From: Micromonospora rosaria
GTDB taxonomy: Bacteria; Actinomycetota; Actinomycetes; Mycobacteriales; Micromonosporaceae
Length of the DNA: 40,786 bases
Assembly (NCBI RefSeq): GCF_001567585.1
Contig: NZ_LRQV01000055.1
Span: forward strand, 1 to 40,786
Direction: 5' to 3'
This document shows, piece by piece, positions 1-7,286 of the stretch. The position numbers and the translations under genes were made by a program. The notes under the pieces are model-generated. The model worked only from the letters and a program-made list of their open reading frames with translations, was not told the origin of the DNA and made no database searches. The first letter of the stretch is position 1. Every line of letters begins with the position of its first letter.

Positions 1-598
1 TCACCACCACCGCGACGTTGAGCAGCAGCAGCCGTTGCAGCTCGCCCATCGTCTCGTCGATGCTCTTGCGCGGGTCGAGCGAGTCGTCGGGGATGACCCG
101 CTCACCGCCGCCGACCCCGCCGCTGAGGGTGTCGAGTTGCCGCTCCAGCGGGACGCCCGCGATGCGCAGCGTCTCGGACATGTTCAGCCGGCCCAGGAAC
201 CAGCCGGCGGAGACCTTGCGGTCACCCGGCTGCTTGGCCGGCCGGTAGACCCGGGGACCACCGGCGGCCTTCGGGTACAGGTCGTAGGTCTGCTTCGGCT
301 CGTCGCCGGCGAGCACCACGACGGTGTACTTCGGACCCAGGTCGGCGGCCTTCGGGCCCTTGCTCTGGCCGATGCGGCCGAGCCAGTTGACCTGGTCGAT
401 GACGGCGGTGACGTGGGCCGGCTGCGCGCCGGCGCGCAGTTGCAGCGGCTCGGCCAGACCCTCGCCGGTGATGTCCACCCCGGCCGGTGGTGGCTTCGGC
501 GCGGCTGCCCGCGCCGTGCCGGCGGCGCCCAGGGACAGCGCCCCGGCCACCAGTACTCCGGCCAGCACCCGCGACAGTCGCCTCGTCTTCTCGCCCAT
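1..598 (-). CDS. Secreted or membrane-anchored hypothetical protein (3' end cut by window edge)
   Basis: An open frame runs leftward from ATG at 598 to the window edge without a stop, giving 199 codons. The N-terminus (MGEKTRRLSR, then a hydrophobic run rich in Ala/Leu/Val, then TARAAAP) looks like a Sec signal peptide of about 31 residues. The following part is hydrophilic (TYDLYPKAAGGPRVYRPAKQ), with no domain I recognise. The last visible residues (QRLLLLLNVAVVV) turn hydrophobic, which may be the start of a C-terminal membrane segment. It is divergent from the CopC-like gene with a gap of about 220 bases, and both products appear to be exported. No function is assigned; the missing C-terminus could change the picture. 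Confidence 0.7.
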   Translation of the reverse strand, partial: MGEKTRRLSRVLAGVLVAGALSLGAAGTARAAAPKPPPAGVDITGEGLAEPLQLRAGAQPAHVTAVIDQVNWLGRIGQSKGPKAADLGPKYTVVVLAGDEPKQTYDLYPKAAGGPRVYRPAKQPGDRKVSAGWFLGRLNMSETLRIAGVPLERQLDTLSGGVGGGERVIPDDSLDPRKSIDETMGELQRLLLLNVAVVV

Positions 599-822
599 CG
601 GCCGCCCCCTCCGCCCCGTCGATCGATGGCTGTGCTGCTGCAGGTTACGCGTGTGGTCGTGGACGGACGTGACCGTGCCACCGGCCGGTGTCCACCTCAA
701 GGGTTGCAGAACGGCGCCCGATTGCAGCTTTTGGCACAGTAATTGGAACTATCTGCGATCGCGACTCGACCAATGACCAGCCGTTTGATCAGCGGGCGGA
801 TCTTACCTTTGCGGAGGTGTTC

Positions 823-1440
823 ATGGGGGGCAGGGTGGTACGCGTGGCGCGGGCCTCGTTGGCCGTTCTCGGTGCGGTGCTCGGCGTGACCCTGCTGCTG
901 CCGGCGTCACCGGCCGCGGCGCACAACTCGTTCACCGGCAGCAACCCGCGCGACGGGGCCCGGGTGGCGAAGGCGCCCGAGTCCGTCGAGCTGCGCTTCC
1001 TGGCGAAGCTGCCGGAGAATACGATGAAGATCACAATCACCGGTCCGGACGAGGCCTCCGCCGTCGGCGGTAAGCCGGAGTTCGCCGGCAGTCGGGTCCG
1101 GGTGCCCTTCACCCCCGGCCCGGCCGGGGAGTACACGGTGGCCTACGAGCTCCCCTCGGCCGACGGGCACCTGATGAAGGGGAAGGTCACCTTCACCCTC
1201 ACCACCGGAGCCCCGGTGGAGCCCACCGCCGAGCCCACCCCCTCGGCGGAGCCCTCACCCAGCCCCGAACCGGCGGTACCCTCCGCCGAGCCGAGCACCG
1301 CGCAGCCGGCGGCGAGCCCGGTGCCGGCGGCGGAGAGCAGCACCGACGACGGCCGGCCCTGGCTCTGGGGACTCGGGGGCCTGGCCCTGGTGGGAGCCCT
1401 CGCCGCCGGCCTGCTGCTGCGCCGCCGCGCCACCCGCTGA
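823..1440 (+). CDS. CopC-domain copper-binding protein, membrane-anchored
   Basis: This 205-residue protein has a signal peptide (residues 1-33) ending before AHNSF, so a mature N-terminus at or next to His34 is expected. A CopC-type beta-sandwich covers about residues 34-128. It contains the opening SNPRDGARV segment and a DGH motif (Asp114, His116). In CopC proteins an N-terminal His and a DxH motif bind Cu(II) outside the cytoplasmic membrane. A Pro/Ser/Glu-rich spacer of about 50 residues follows, then one transmembrane helix and an RRR tail, so the domain is tethered to the membrane. ATG at 823 is chosen because GGAGG lies at 813-817 and the signal peptide starts there. No copD or ycnI homolog is adjacent, so the partner is unknown. 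Confidence 0.88.
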   Translation: MGGRVVRVARASLAVLGAVLGVTLLLPASPAAAHNSFTGSNPRDGARVAKAPESVELRFLAKLPENTMKITITGPDEASAVGGKPEFAGSRVRVPFTPGPAGEYTVAYELPSADGHLMKGKVTFTLTTGAPVEPTAEPTPSAEPSPSPEPAVPSAEPSTAQPAASPVPAAESSTDDGRPWLWGLGGLALVGALAAGLLLRRRATR

Positions 1441-1462
1441 CGACCGGACCCCGGATCCGCGA

Positions 1463-1492
1463 CGCCCCGGCCCGCAGCAGCGGGCCGGGGCG
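1463..1492. terminator. Bidirectional hairpin terminator between the CopC-like gene and gltX
   Basis: A perfect 13-bp GC stem (1463-1475 with 1480-1492) closes a 4-base loop (AGCA). It sits between the convergent stops at 1440 and 1514, where it could end both transcripts. No clear U-tract follows, which is common for hairpins in high-GC actinomycetes. Confidence 0.75.
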
Positions 1493-1513
1493 GGTCGGGT
1501 GGGGAATGCCGGG

Positions 1514-2923
1514 TCAGGGCAGCCGGACGCGGGCCGCGCGCAGCCGGGTCAGGGTCCGCTCCCGACCGAGCACCTCCAGCGACTCGAACAACGGCAACCC
1601 GACGGTACGGCCGGTGACCGCGACCCGCACCGGCGCCTGCGCCTTGCCCAGCTTCAGGCCCCGCTGCGCGCCGACCGCCTCCAGCGTCGACTTGAGCGTC
1701 TCCGCGTCCCAGGTGGCCTGCGCCTCGAAAGCGGTGATCGCGGCGTCCAGCAGCTCGCCGGCGCCCTCCTTCATCGCCTTCGCCCAGGCGCCCTCGTCGA
1801 TCAGCGGGTCGGCGAGGAAGAGGAAGTCGACGTTGGGCACGATCTCGCTGAGCACCGCGATCCGGGTCTGGGCCAGCGGCGCGACGGCGTCGAACGCCGC
1901 CGGGTCGAACTCCTCGGGCTGCCACGGCGGCGGGGGGATGGTGTCGGTGCCGGTCAGCCACGGCTGGCAGGCGGCGACGAACCCGTCCACCGGCAGCGCC
2001 CGGATGTACTCCCCGTTGAAGGCGCGCAGCTTCTTCTCGTCGAAGAAGGCGGGGGAGGGATTCACCTCCGCCAGCCGGAACTCCTCCTCGATCACCGACC
2101 AGGGCACGATCTCCCGGTCCCCGGAGGGCGCCCAGCCCAACAGCATCAGGTAGTTGCGCATCGCGTCGGCGAGGTACCCCTCGTCCCTGTACGCCTCCAG
2201 CGCGACCTTGTCCCGGCGCTTGGACAGCTTCTGCCGCTTCTCGTTGACCACCACCGGCACGTGCGCCCAGACCGGCGGCTTCACGCCCAGGGCGTCCCAG
2301 AGCAACTGCTGCTTGGGGGTGTTCGGCAGGTGCTCCTCGGCCCGGATCACGTGGGTGATCCCCATGCTCATGTCGTCGACCACGTTGGCCAGCAGGAAGA
2401 CCGGCGAGCCGTCGCCCCGGGCGATGACGAAGTCCTCGATCAGCTTGTTCTCGAAGGTCGGCTCGCCCCGGATCAGGTCGACCACGACCGTCGCGCCCTC
2501 GTCCGGGCTGCGGAAGCGCAGCGCCCGCCCCGGCGCCGGCTCCAGCCCTCGGTCCCGGCAGTACCCGTCGTACCCGGAGTACTGGGACCCGCTGCGCGCC
2601 TGCACCGCCTCCCGGGTGCAGTCGCAGTAGTACGCCCGGCCGCCCTCGTACAGCCGCTGCGCGGCGGCCCGGTGCTCGCCCGCGTACGACGACTGGAAGT
2701 ACGGGCCCTCGTAGCTGCCCCGCTCGATGCCGATCCAGTCCAGCGCGGACAGGATGCCCTCGGTCCACTCGGGCTTGTTGCGGGCCGCGTCGGTGTCCTC
2801 GATCCGCAGCACGAACACCCCGCCCTGCTGCCTGGCGTAGATCCAGTTCTGGAGCGCGGAGCGGGCGCCGCCGACGTGGAACATACCGGTCGGGGAGGGG
2901 GCGAAGCGTACACGTACCGTCAC
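1514..2923 (-). CDS. gltX: Glutamyl-tRNA synthetase
   Basis: This 469-residue class I aminoacyl-tRNA synthetase charges tRNA-Glu with glutamate in the cytoplasm. It starts with the family signature VRVRFAPSPTG and has the HIGH-type motif as HVGG (residues 16-19). LRIEDTD follows at about 39-45, and the KMSKS-type loop is KLSKR at about 232. The C-terminal half is the alpha-helical anticodon-binding part. The length fits the bacterial enzyme. GTG at 2923 is the only start that retains the N-terminal signature. The gene lies downstream of the MFS gene on the same strand, but a 52-bp palindrome lies between them, so it may be transcribed separately. It converges with the CopC-like gene. Confidence 0.96.
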   Translation of the reverse strand: MTVRVRFAPSPTGMFHVGGARSALQNWIYARQQGGVFVLRIEDTDAARNKPEWTEGILSALDWIGIERGSYEGPYFQSSYAGEHRAAAQRLYEGGRAYYCDCTREAVQARSGSQYSGYDGYCRDRGLEPAPGRALRFRSPDEGATVVVDLIRGEPTFENKLIEDFVIARGDGSPVFLLANVVDDMSMGITHVIRAEEHLPNTPKQQLLWDALGVKPPVWAHVPVVVNEKRQKLSKRRDKVALEAYRDEGYLADAMRNYLMLLGWAPSGDREIVPWSVIEEEFRLAEVNPSPAFFDEKKLRAFNGEYIRALPVDGFVAACQPWLTGTDTIPPPPWQPEEFDPAAFDAVAPLAQTRIAVLSEIVPNVDFLFLADPLIDEGAWAKAMKEGAGELLDAAITAFEAQATWDAETLKSTLEAVGAQRGLKLGKAQAPVRVAVTGRTVGLPLFESLEVLGRERTLTRLRAARVRLP

Positions 2924-2955
2924 GCCCCCCAGCCTACGACCGCCCGCCGTAGGTT

Positions 2956-3007
2956 TAAGGAGGGGCCCCTTATTAACAGACGTCTGTTAATAAGGGGCCC
3001 CTCCTTA
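2956..3007. repeat. 52-bp perfect palindrome (element A1)
   Basis: Arms of 26 bases pair without a mismatch around AGACGTCT (centre 2981/2982). Each arm contains AAGGAGGGGCCCCTTATTAA. The right end continues as TTACACCTCAG, which overlaps the MFS stop codon on the minus strand. The same arrangement, with a diverged core, occurs at 18126-18191. It may act as a terminator between the MFS gene and gltX, or as a mobile repetitive palindrome. Confidence 0.85.
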
Positions 3008-3011
3008 CACC

Positions 3012-4289
3012 TCAGGGCACGGAGCGGATCTTCAGGACGAGGACGCTGCCGAGGAGGGTGACCACGGCGGTGACCGCGTACAGGGTGGGGTAGCCGCCCA
3101 GGTGCACGACGATCGGCGCGGAGAGCGCCGGGCCGAGGACCTGCGGGGCGCTGTTGGCGATGTTGATGACGCCGAGGTCCTTCGCCCGGTCGGTGGCCCG
3201 GGGGAGCACCTGCGTGATCAGGGCGGCGTCCACCGACAGGTACACCCCGTAGCCGGTGCCGAGCACCAGCGCCGCGACCAGCGCCGCCGGCCAGGTCGGT
3301 ACGGCGGCGAGCAGCAGCGCCGCCCCGGCCATCACCACCCCGGCGACGATCACGTAGATCCGGCGCTTGCCGGAGCGGTCGGAGAGCCGGCCGGCGACCA
3401 CGGCGGTGAGCATCAGCCCGGCGGTGTAGAGCAGGATCAGGATCAGCAGCGCGCCCTCCGGGTCGGCGTGGCGCACCTTGTCGGTGAGGAAGTACAGCAG
3501 GTACAGGGTGGCCAGGGCGTTGCCCACCTGCACCAGGAACCGGGTGAGCCAGGCCCAGGCGAAGTCGGGGTGCCGGCGCGGGTCGATCCACATCGAGGCG
3601 AGCAGGGCCCGCAGCCGCAGCGGCGGCCGGTGCCGGCGGGGCAACGGGTCGTCGGCGGTGAGCAGCGCGAACGGCAGCGCCAGCACCAGCACCGCCACCG
3701 CGACGGCCAGGTACCCGGCGGCGTTGCCCCGGATCAGGGCGGTGACCAGCACCGCCCCGGCGACCAGGCCGAGCGCCTGCGGGATGCCCACCCAGCCGGC
3801 CACCCCGCCGCGCTGGGCGACCGGCACCCGGTCCGGAATGGCCGCGGTGAGGCTGGCCAGCATCGCGTTGAAGCAGACCTGCGCCGCGACCCAGCCGAGC
3901 GCCACCCCGACGATGGTGTGCTGCCGGGCGAGCAGCACCAGGGCGAGCGCGCCGAGCACCGCGCCGCCGGCGGTCCAGACGTGCCGGCGGCCGAACTCCC
4001 GCCCGCCCAGCCGCAGGCAGGTCCGGTCCGACCAGGCCCCGGCGAGCGGGTTGGCCAGCACCGCGGCGAGCGCGCCCAGCCCGGTGACCACGGCGAGCAT
4101 GGCCTCCTTGTCGCCGGGCGCGATCCGCTCCACCTGCTGCGGCAGGAGCACCTGGATGGGGGTGAGGAAGGCCATCCAGACGCCCAGGTTCGCCGCGAAG
4201 ATCAGCGCGATCCAGCCGCGCCGGACCGGCACGGTCGGCTCGGCCAGCGCCGCCGGCAGGGACGCCGGTGTCGGGTCGACGGTGGTCAC
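3012..4289 (-). CDS. MFS transporter, probably for sugars
   Basis: This 425-residue integral membrane protein is a 12-helix major facilitator, starting with a hydrophobic helix at GWIALIFAANLGVWMAFLTP. A cytoplasmic-loop motif GAWSDRTCLRLGGREFGRRH follows TM2-3, and the equivalent VAGRLSDRSGKRRIY lies in the second half. GTG at 4289 overlaps the beta-glucosidase TGA (bases 4286-4289), so the two are translationally coupled. This suggests uptake of a glucoside or release of its products, close to GPH/SweetX-type sugar carriers. That substrate is inferred only from the neighbour. The stop codon abuts repeat element A1. Confidence 0.85.
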   Translation of the reverse strand: MTTVDPTPASLPAALAEPTVPVRRGWIALIFAANLGVWMAFLTPIQVLLPQQVERIAPGDKEAMLAVVTGLGALAAVLANPLAGAWSDRTCLRLGGREFGRRHVWTAGGAVLGALALVLLARQHTIVGVALGWVAAQVCFNAMLASLTAAIPDRVPVAQRGGVAGWVGIPQALGLVAGAVLVTALIRGNAAGYLAVAVAVLVLALPFALLTADDPLPRRHRPPLRLRALLASMWIDPRRHPDFAWAWLTRFLVQVGNALATLYLLYFLTDKVRHADPEGALLILILLYTAGLMLTAVVAGRLSDRSGKRRIYVIVAGVVMAGAALLLAAVPTWPAALVAALVLGTGYGVYLSVDAALITQVLPRATDRAKDLGVINIANSAPQVLGPALSAPIVVHLGGYPTLYAVTAVVTLLGSVLVLKIRSVP

Positions 4290-5617
4290 GGCCGGTCGGC
4301 CGCGATCAGGTCCCGGAACCAGGCGTACGAGGACTTGGGTGTGCGGGCCTGGGTGTCGTAGTCGACGTGCACCAGGCCGAAGCGCTTGTCGAAGCCCTCC
4401 GCCCACTCCCAGTTGTCCAGCAGCGACCAGACGAAGTACCCGGTGATGTCCACCCCGGCGTCGAGCGCCGCCCGGACCGCGCGCAGGTGCCCGTCGAGGT
4501 ACGCGATCCGCTCCGGGTCGTGCACCCGCCCGTCGGCGTCGGGCTCGTCGTCGTACGCGCAGCCGCTCTCGGTGACCTGGACCGGCGGCAGCGCGTCGCC
4601 GTACTCGGCGTGCAGCCAGGTCAGCACGGTACGCAGCCCGTCCGGGACCACCGGCCAGTCGCAGGCGGTGCGGGGGTACCCGGTCAGGTCGACGATCTCG
4701 AACGGCAGCGGGGCGTCCGGCGGCGCGGCCCGGATGCCGGTCGGGTTGTAGTAGTTGACGCCGAGCAGGTCGAGCGGGGCGGCGATCACGTCCAGGTCGC
4801 CGTCGCGCAGCACCGGGGACTCGAAGCCGGGCGGGTACCCCCGGCCGAACAGCGGGTCGGTGAAGAGCCGGTTGTGCAGCGCGTGGTACGCCCGCTGGGC
4901 GGCCCGGTCGGCGGCGGTGTCGCCGGCCGGCACGACCGGGGAGTAGTGGTTGGTGATGGCCACCGGGCCGGCGCCCCGGGCGCGCAGCGCGGCGACCGCC
5001 AGGCCGTGCCCGAGCAGTTGGTGGTGGGCGACCGGGAGGGCGTCCATCAGCAGGGCGTGGCCCGGGGCGTGCTCGCCGGTGCCGTAGCCCAGGCTCATGT
5101 GGATGAACGGCTCGTTGAAGGTGATCCAGAGTTTGACCCGGTCCCCGAGGCGGGCCGCGACCAGGTCGGCGTACTCGGCGAAGCGCTCGGCGGTGTCCCG
5201 GTTCAGCCAGCCGCCCGCGTCCTCCAGCGGCTGCGGGAGGTCCCAGTGGTACAGGGTGGCGACCGGGTCGATCCCGGCGGCGAGCAGGTCGTCCACCAGC
5301 CGCTCGTAGAAGTCGAGGCCGGCGGGGTTGGCCGCGCCGGTGCCGCCGGGCCGGACCCGGGGCCAGGCGACGGAGAACCGGTACGCCGAGACGCCCAGGT
5401 CGGCGAGGAGCGTGACGTCCTCGCGGTGCCGGTGGTAGTGGTCGCAGGCGACGTCCCCGCTGCTGCCGTCGGCGATCCGGCCCGGGGTACGGGCGAAGGT
5501 GTCCCAGATGGACGGACCCCGCCCGTCGGCGCTCGCGCCCCCCTCGATCTGGTACGCGGACGTGGCGACGCCCCAACGGAATCCGGCGGGGAACGCGGGC
5601 ATCGGCGCGGTCGTCAT
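4286..5617 (-). CDS. GH1 family beta-glucosidase
   Basis: This 443-residue glycoside hydrolase of family 1 cleaves terminal beta-linked glucose from oligosaccharides with retention of configuration. The acid/base is Glu169 in TFNEP and the nucleophile is Glu350 in VTESG. The usual family sequence is TENG, so this Asn-to-Ser change next to the nucleophile is slightly unusual. The opening FRWGVATSAYQIEG and the C-terminal SLLDNWEWAEGF are classic substrate-binding signatures. No signal peptide is present, so it works in the cytoplasm and needs an importer, probably the MFS protein coupled downstream. The start has GGGAGGG just before ATG. An inverted repeat upstream may be an operator. Confidence 0.95.
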   Translation of the reverse strand: MTTAPMPAFPAGFRWGVATSAYQIEGGASADGRGPSIWDTFARTPGRIADGSSGDVACDHYHRHREDVTLLADLGVSAYRFSVAWPRVRPGGTGAANPAGLDFYERLVDDLLAAGIDPVATLYHWDLPQPLEDAGGWLNRDTAERFAEYADLVAARLGDRVKLWITFNEPFIHMSLGYGTGEHAPGHALLMDALPVAHHQLLGHGLAVAALRARGAGPVAITNHYSPVVPAGDTAADRAAQRAYHALHNRLFTDPLFGRGYPPGFESPVLRDGDLDVIAAPLDLLGVNYYNPTGIRAAPPDAPLPFEIVDLTGYPRTACDWPVVPDGLRTVLTWLHAEYGDALPPVQVTESGCAYDDEPDADGRVHDPERIAYLDGHLRAVRAALDAGVDITGYFVWSLLDNWEWAEGFDKRFGLVHVDYDTQARTPKSSYAWFRDLIAADRP

Positions 5618-5632
5618 GCACCCTCCCAGGAC

Positions 5633-5659
5633 GCGAGCGAGAACGTGAATGGTGCTCGC
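5633..5659. promoter_or_regulatory. Inverted repeat upstream of the beta-glucosidase, possible operator
   Basis: GCGAGC (5633-5638) and GCTCGC (5654-5659) form a 6-bp inverted repeat around a 15-base spacer, 16 bases before the beta-glucosidase start. Such genes are often under LacI-type repressors, but no regulator gene is adjacent and the arms do not match the CebR consensus I know. Tentative. Confidence 0.25.
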
Positions 5660-5809
5660 ACTCTAGGGCTCCGGGGCGGGATGCGCCATAGGTGGTCAAC
5701 GATCCGCGCGCAAGGGTTTTCGGCGTGTCTTTTCCGAACACGTCCCGATGAGTCCGTTTTGATGCCTAGAGTGACGAATATCGCGGATGTCCTCAATGGG
5801 GGAATAGAA

Positions 5810-6256
5810 ATGATCCTCGTGGAACGCAGTGCGCACGTGGCGGCGCCGGTGGAAGCGGTCTGGGACGTCGTACAGCGGGCCGAGCAGTTGCCGGCCTGGC
5901 TGGCGGGGGTCCGAGCGGCCGAGGTCCTCTCGGGGGAGGGCTTCGGCCGCCGACAACTGGTCCAGGCCGGGCGCGGTGCGGCGCACGAGGCGGAGGTGAT
6001 CGCCTACCAGGAGCCGACCCTCATCGGGTGGCGGGAACGGGCCAAGGGCGCCGGTGCCCGCGCCGAGGCGCGCACGGAGATCTACGTGCAGCTCACCGCC
6101 GACGAGGAGCAGGGCGGCACCGTCGTCCGGCTGATCGTCGTGCGCTGGCCGGCCGGTCCGGTCAAGGCGGCCCTGCTCCGGCTCGGGCTGCGTCGGGTCG
6201 GCGCCGACCTGGAGGACTCGTTGGCCCGGCTGACCGACCTGGCCGCCGTCGGCTGA
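5810..6256 (+). CDS. SRPBCC-family (polyketide cyclase-like) protein
   Basis: This 148-residue protein has the START/Bet v1-like fold pattern. It opens with VERSAHVAAPVEAVWDVVQ, the usual first strand and helix in which an aromatic follows the AAPVEAV turn. WLAGV, an alternating beta-sheet region, and a long C-terminal helix (VGADLEDSLARLTDLA) follow. Members bind hydrophobic ligands or coenzyme A esters, or act as cyclases; no specific role can be read here. ATG at 5810 is preceded by GGGGGAA at suitable spacing. An in-frame ATG at 5761 would add 16 residues without a better ribosome site. It is divergent from the beta-glucosidase. Confidence 0.8.
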   Translation: MILVERSAHVAAPVEAVWDVVQRAEQLPAWLAGVRAAEVLSGEGFGRRQLVQAGRGAAHEAEVIAYQEPTLIGWRERAKGAGARAEARTEIYVQLTADEEQGGTVVRLIVVRWPAGPVKAALLRLGLRRVGADLEDSLARLTDLAAVG

Positions 6257-6379
6257 CCGGGTCCGTATCCCGGGCGTCACCCGCGAAGGGCGGTGGCCCC
6301 GGCGTCCCCGCCAGGGACGTCCGGGCCACCGCCTGCTGTCGTGGTCGCCCCGCCCGCCGTGCGCTCCTACGCTGTCCCG

Positions 6380-7081
6380 GTGACCACCGAACGGCTCCAC
6401 GCCCGGCTGCACCGGATTCCTCTCGGCTCCTTCCAGGCGTACCTCTGGTGCGACGACGACGGGGCGACCCTGGTCGACACCGGCCCGGCCGGCTCCGGGC
6501 CGGCCATCGAGGCGGCCCTGCGCGGCCTCGGCCTCACCCCCGGTGACCTGCGCCGGGTGGTGCTCACCCACTGCCACGAGGACCATGCCGGCTCCGCCGC
6601 CGAGGTCGCCGCCTGGGGTGACGTCGAGGTGGTGGCGCACGCCGCGGACGCGCCGGTGCTGCGGGGCGAGCGCCCCGCCCCGCCGCCCGCGTTCACCCCG
6701 TTCGAGCGGGAACTGCACGCCCGGTTCGCCGCCGGGCTGCCCCCGGCCCCACCGGTGCGGGTCGACCGCGAGGTGGTCGACGGCGACCGGCTGGACTTCG
6801 GCGGCGGCGCGGAGGTGGTCGGCACCCCGGGGCACACCGACGGCAGCCTCGCCCTGCACCTGCCCCGGCACCGGGTGCTCTTCACCGGCGACATCGCCGC
6901 CGAGTACAACGGTGAGGTGATCTTCGGGCTCTTCCACGTCGACCGGGAGCAGGCGGCGGCGTCGTTGCGCCGGCTCGCCGACCTCGACGTCGACCTGGCC
7001 TGCTTCGGCCACGGCACCCCGGCCCGCACCGCCGCCACCGCCCGCCTCCGCACCGCCGCCACCCACCTCCCCCCGCCCTGA
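6380..7081 (+). CDS. MBL-fold metallo-hydrolase
   Basis: This 233-residue protein has the metallo-beta-lactamase fold. The metal-binding motif is THCHEDHAG (about residues 62-70), a Cys-for-variable version of HxHxDH. GTPGHTDGS (the third His), FTGD (bridging Asp) and GHGTP near the end complete the di-metal site. The family includes glyoxalase II-like thioesterases, lactonases and other hydrolases; the substrate is unknown. The GTG start at 6380 has no Shine-Dalgarno sequence. TACGCT at 6368-6373 ends six bases before it, which is the spacing expected for a leaderless mRNA. Confidence 0.88.
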   Translation: MTTERLHARLHRIPLGSFQAYLWCDDDGATLVDTGPAGSGPAIEAALRGLGLTPGDLRRVVLTHCHEDHAGSAAEVAAWGDVEVVAHAADAPVLRGERPAPPPAFTPFERELHARFAAGLPPAPPVRVDREVVDGDRLDFGGGAEVVGTPGHTDGSLALHLPRHRVLFTGDIAAEYNGEVIFGLFHVDREQAAASLRRLADLDVDLACFGHGTPARTAATARLRTAATHLPPP

Positions 7082-7132
7082 GACCCGCCCGCCCCCGCCG
7101 CCCGTCCCCGCCCCGCCCCCCGCCCGTCCCGT

Positions 7133-7199
7133 CCCGTTGATCATGGACTTAGCGGCACAGTTGATCGCCCTCACCCCCGCCAACTCCATGATCAACGGG
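7133..7199. repeat. Intergenic dyad element B1 (TTGATCATGGA type)
   Basis: Perfect 15-bp arms at 7133-7147 and 7185-7199 (CCGTTGATCATGGA and its complement) extend inward with few mismatches. The element lies between convergent genes. A diverged copy with TTGATCTTGCA is at 10815-10884. This looks like a dispersed intergenic repeat family, possibly terminator-like. Confidence 0.75.
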
Positions 7200-7236
7200 G
7201 CGGTGGGGGTGGGGCGGGGGAGGTGGGGGAACGGGT

Positions 7237-7264
7237 GGGGCCCGACGCGGAAGCGTCGGGCCCC
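7237..7264. terminator. Terminator hairpin of aceE
   Basis: A perfect 12-bp stem (7237-7248 with 7253-7264, GGGGCCCGACGC) closes a GGAA tetraloop. It lies 22 bases beyond the aceE stop codon on the minus strand. GGAA is a stable GNRA-type loop. Confidence 0.8.
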
Positions 7265-7286
7265 TGGTGGTACCGGTGGGGGTGGG

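Noticed and set aside
4268..5809. Upstream extension of the SRPBCC reading frame across the beta-glucosidase gene
   Set aside because: It runs antisense to a clear GH1 gene; the SRPBCC fold begins at 5810 with a ribosome site.
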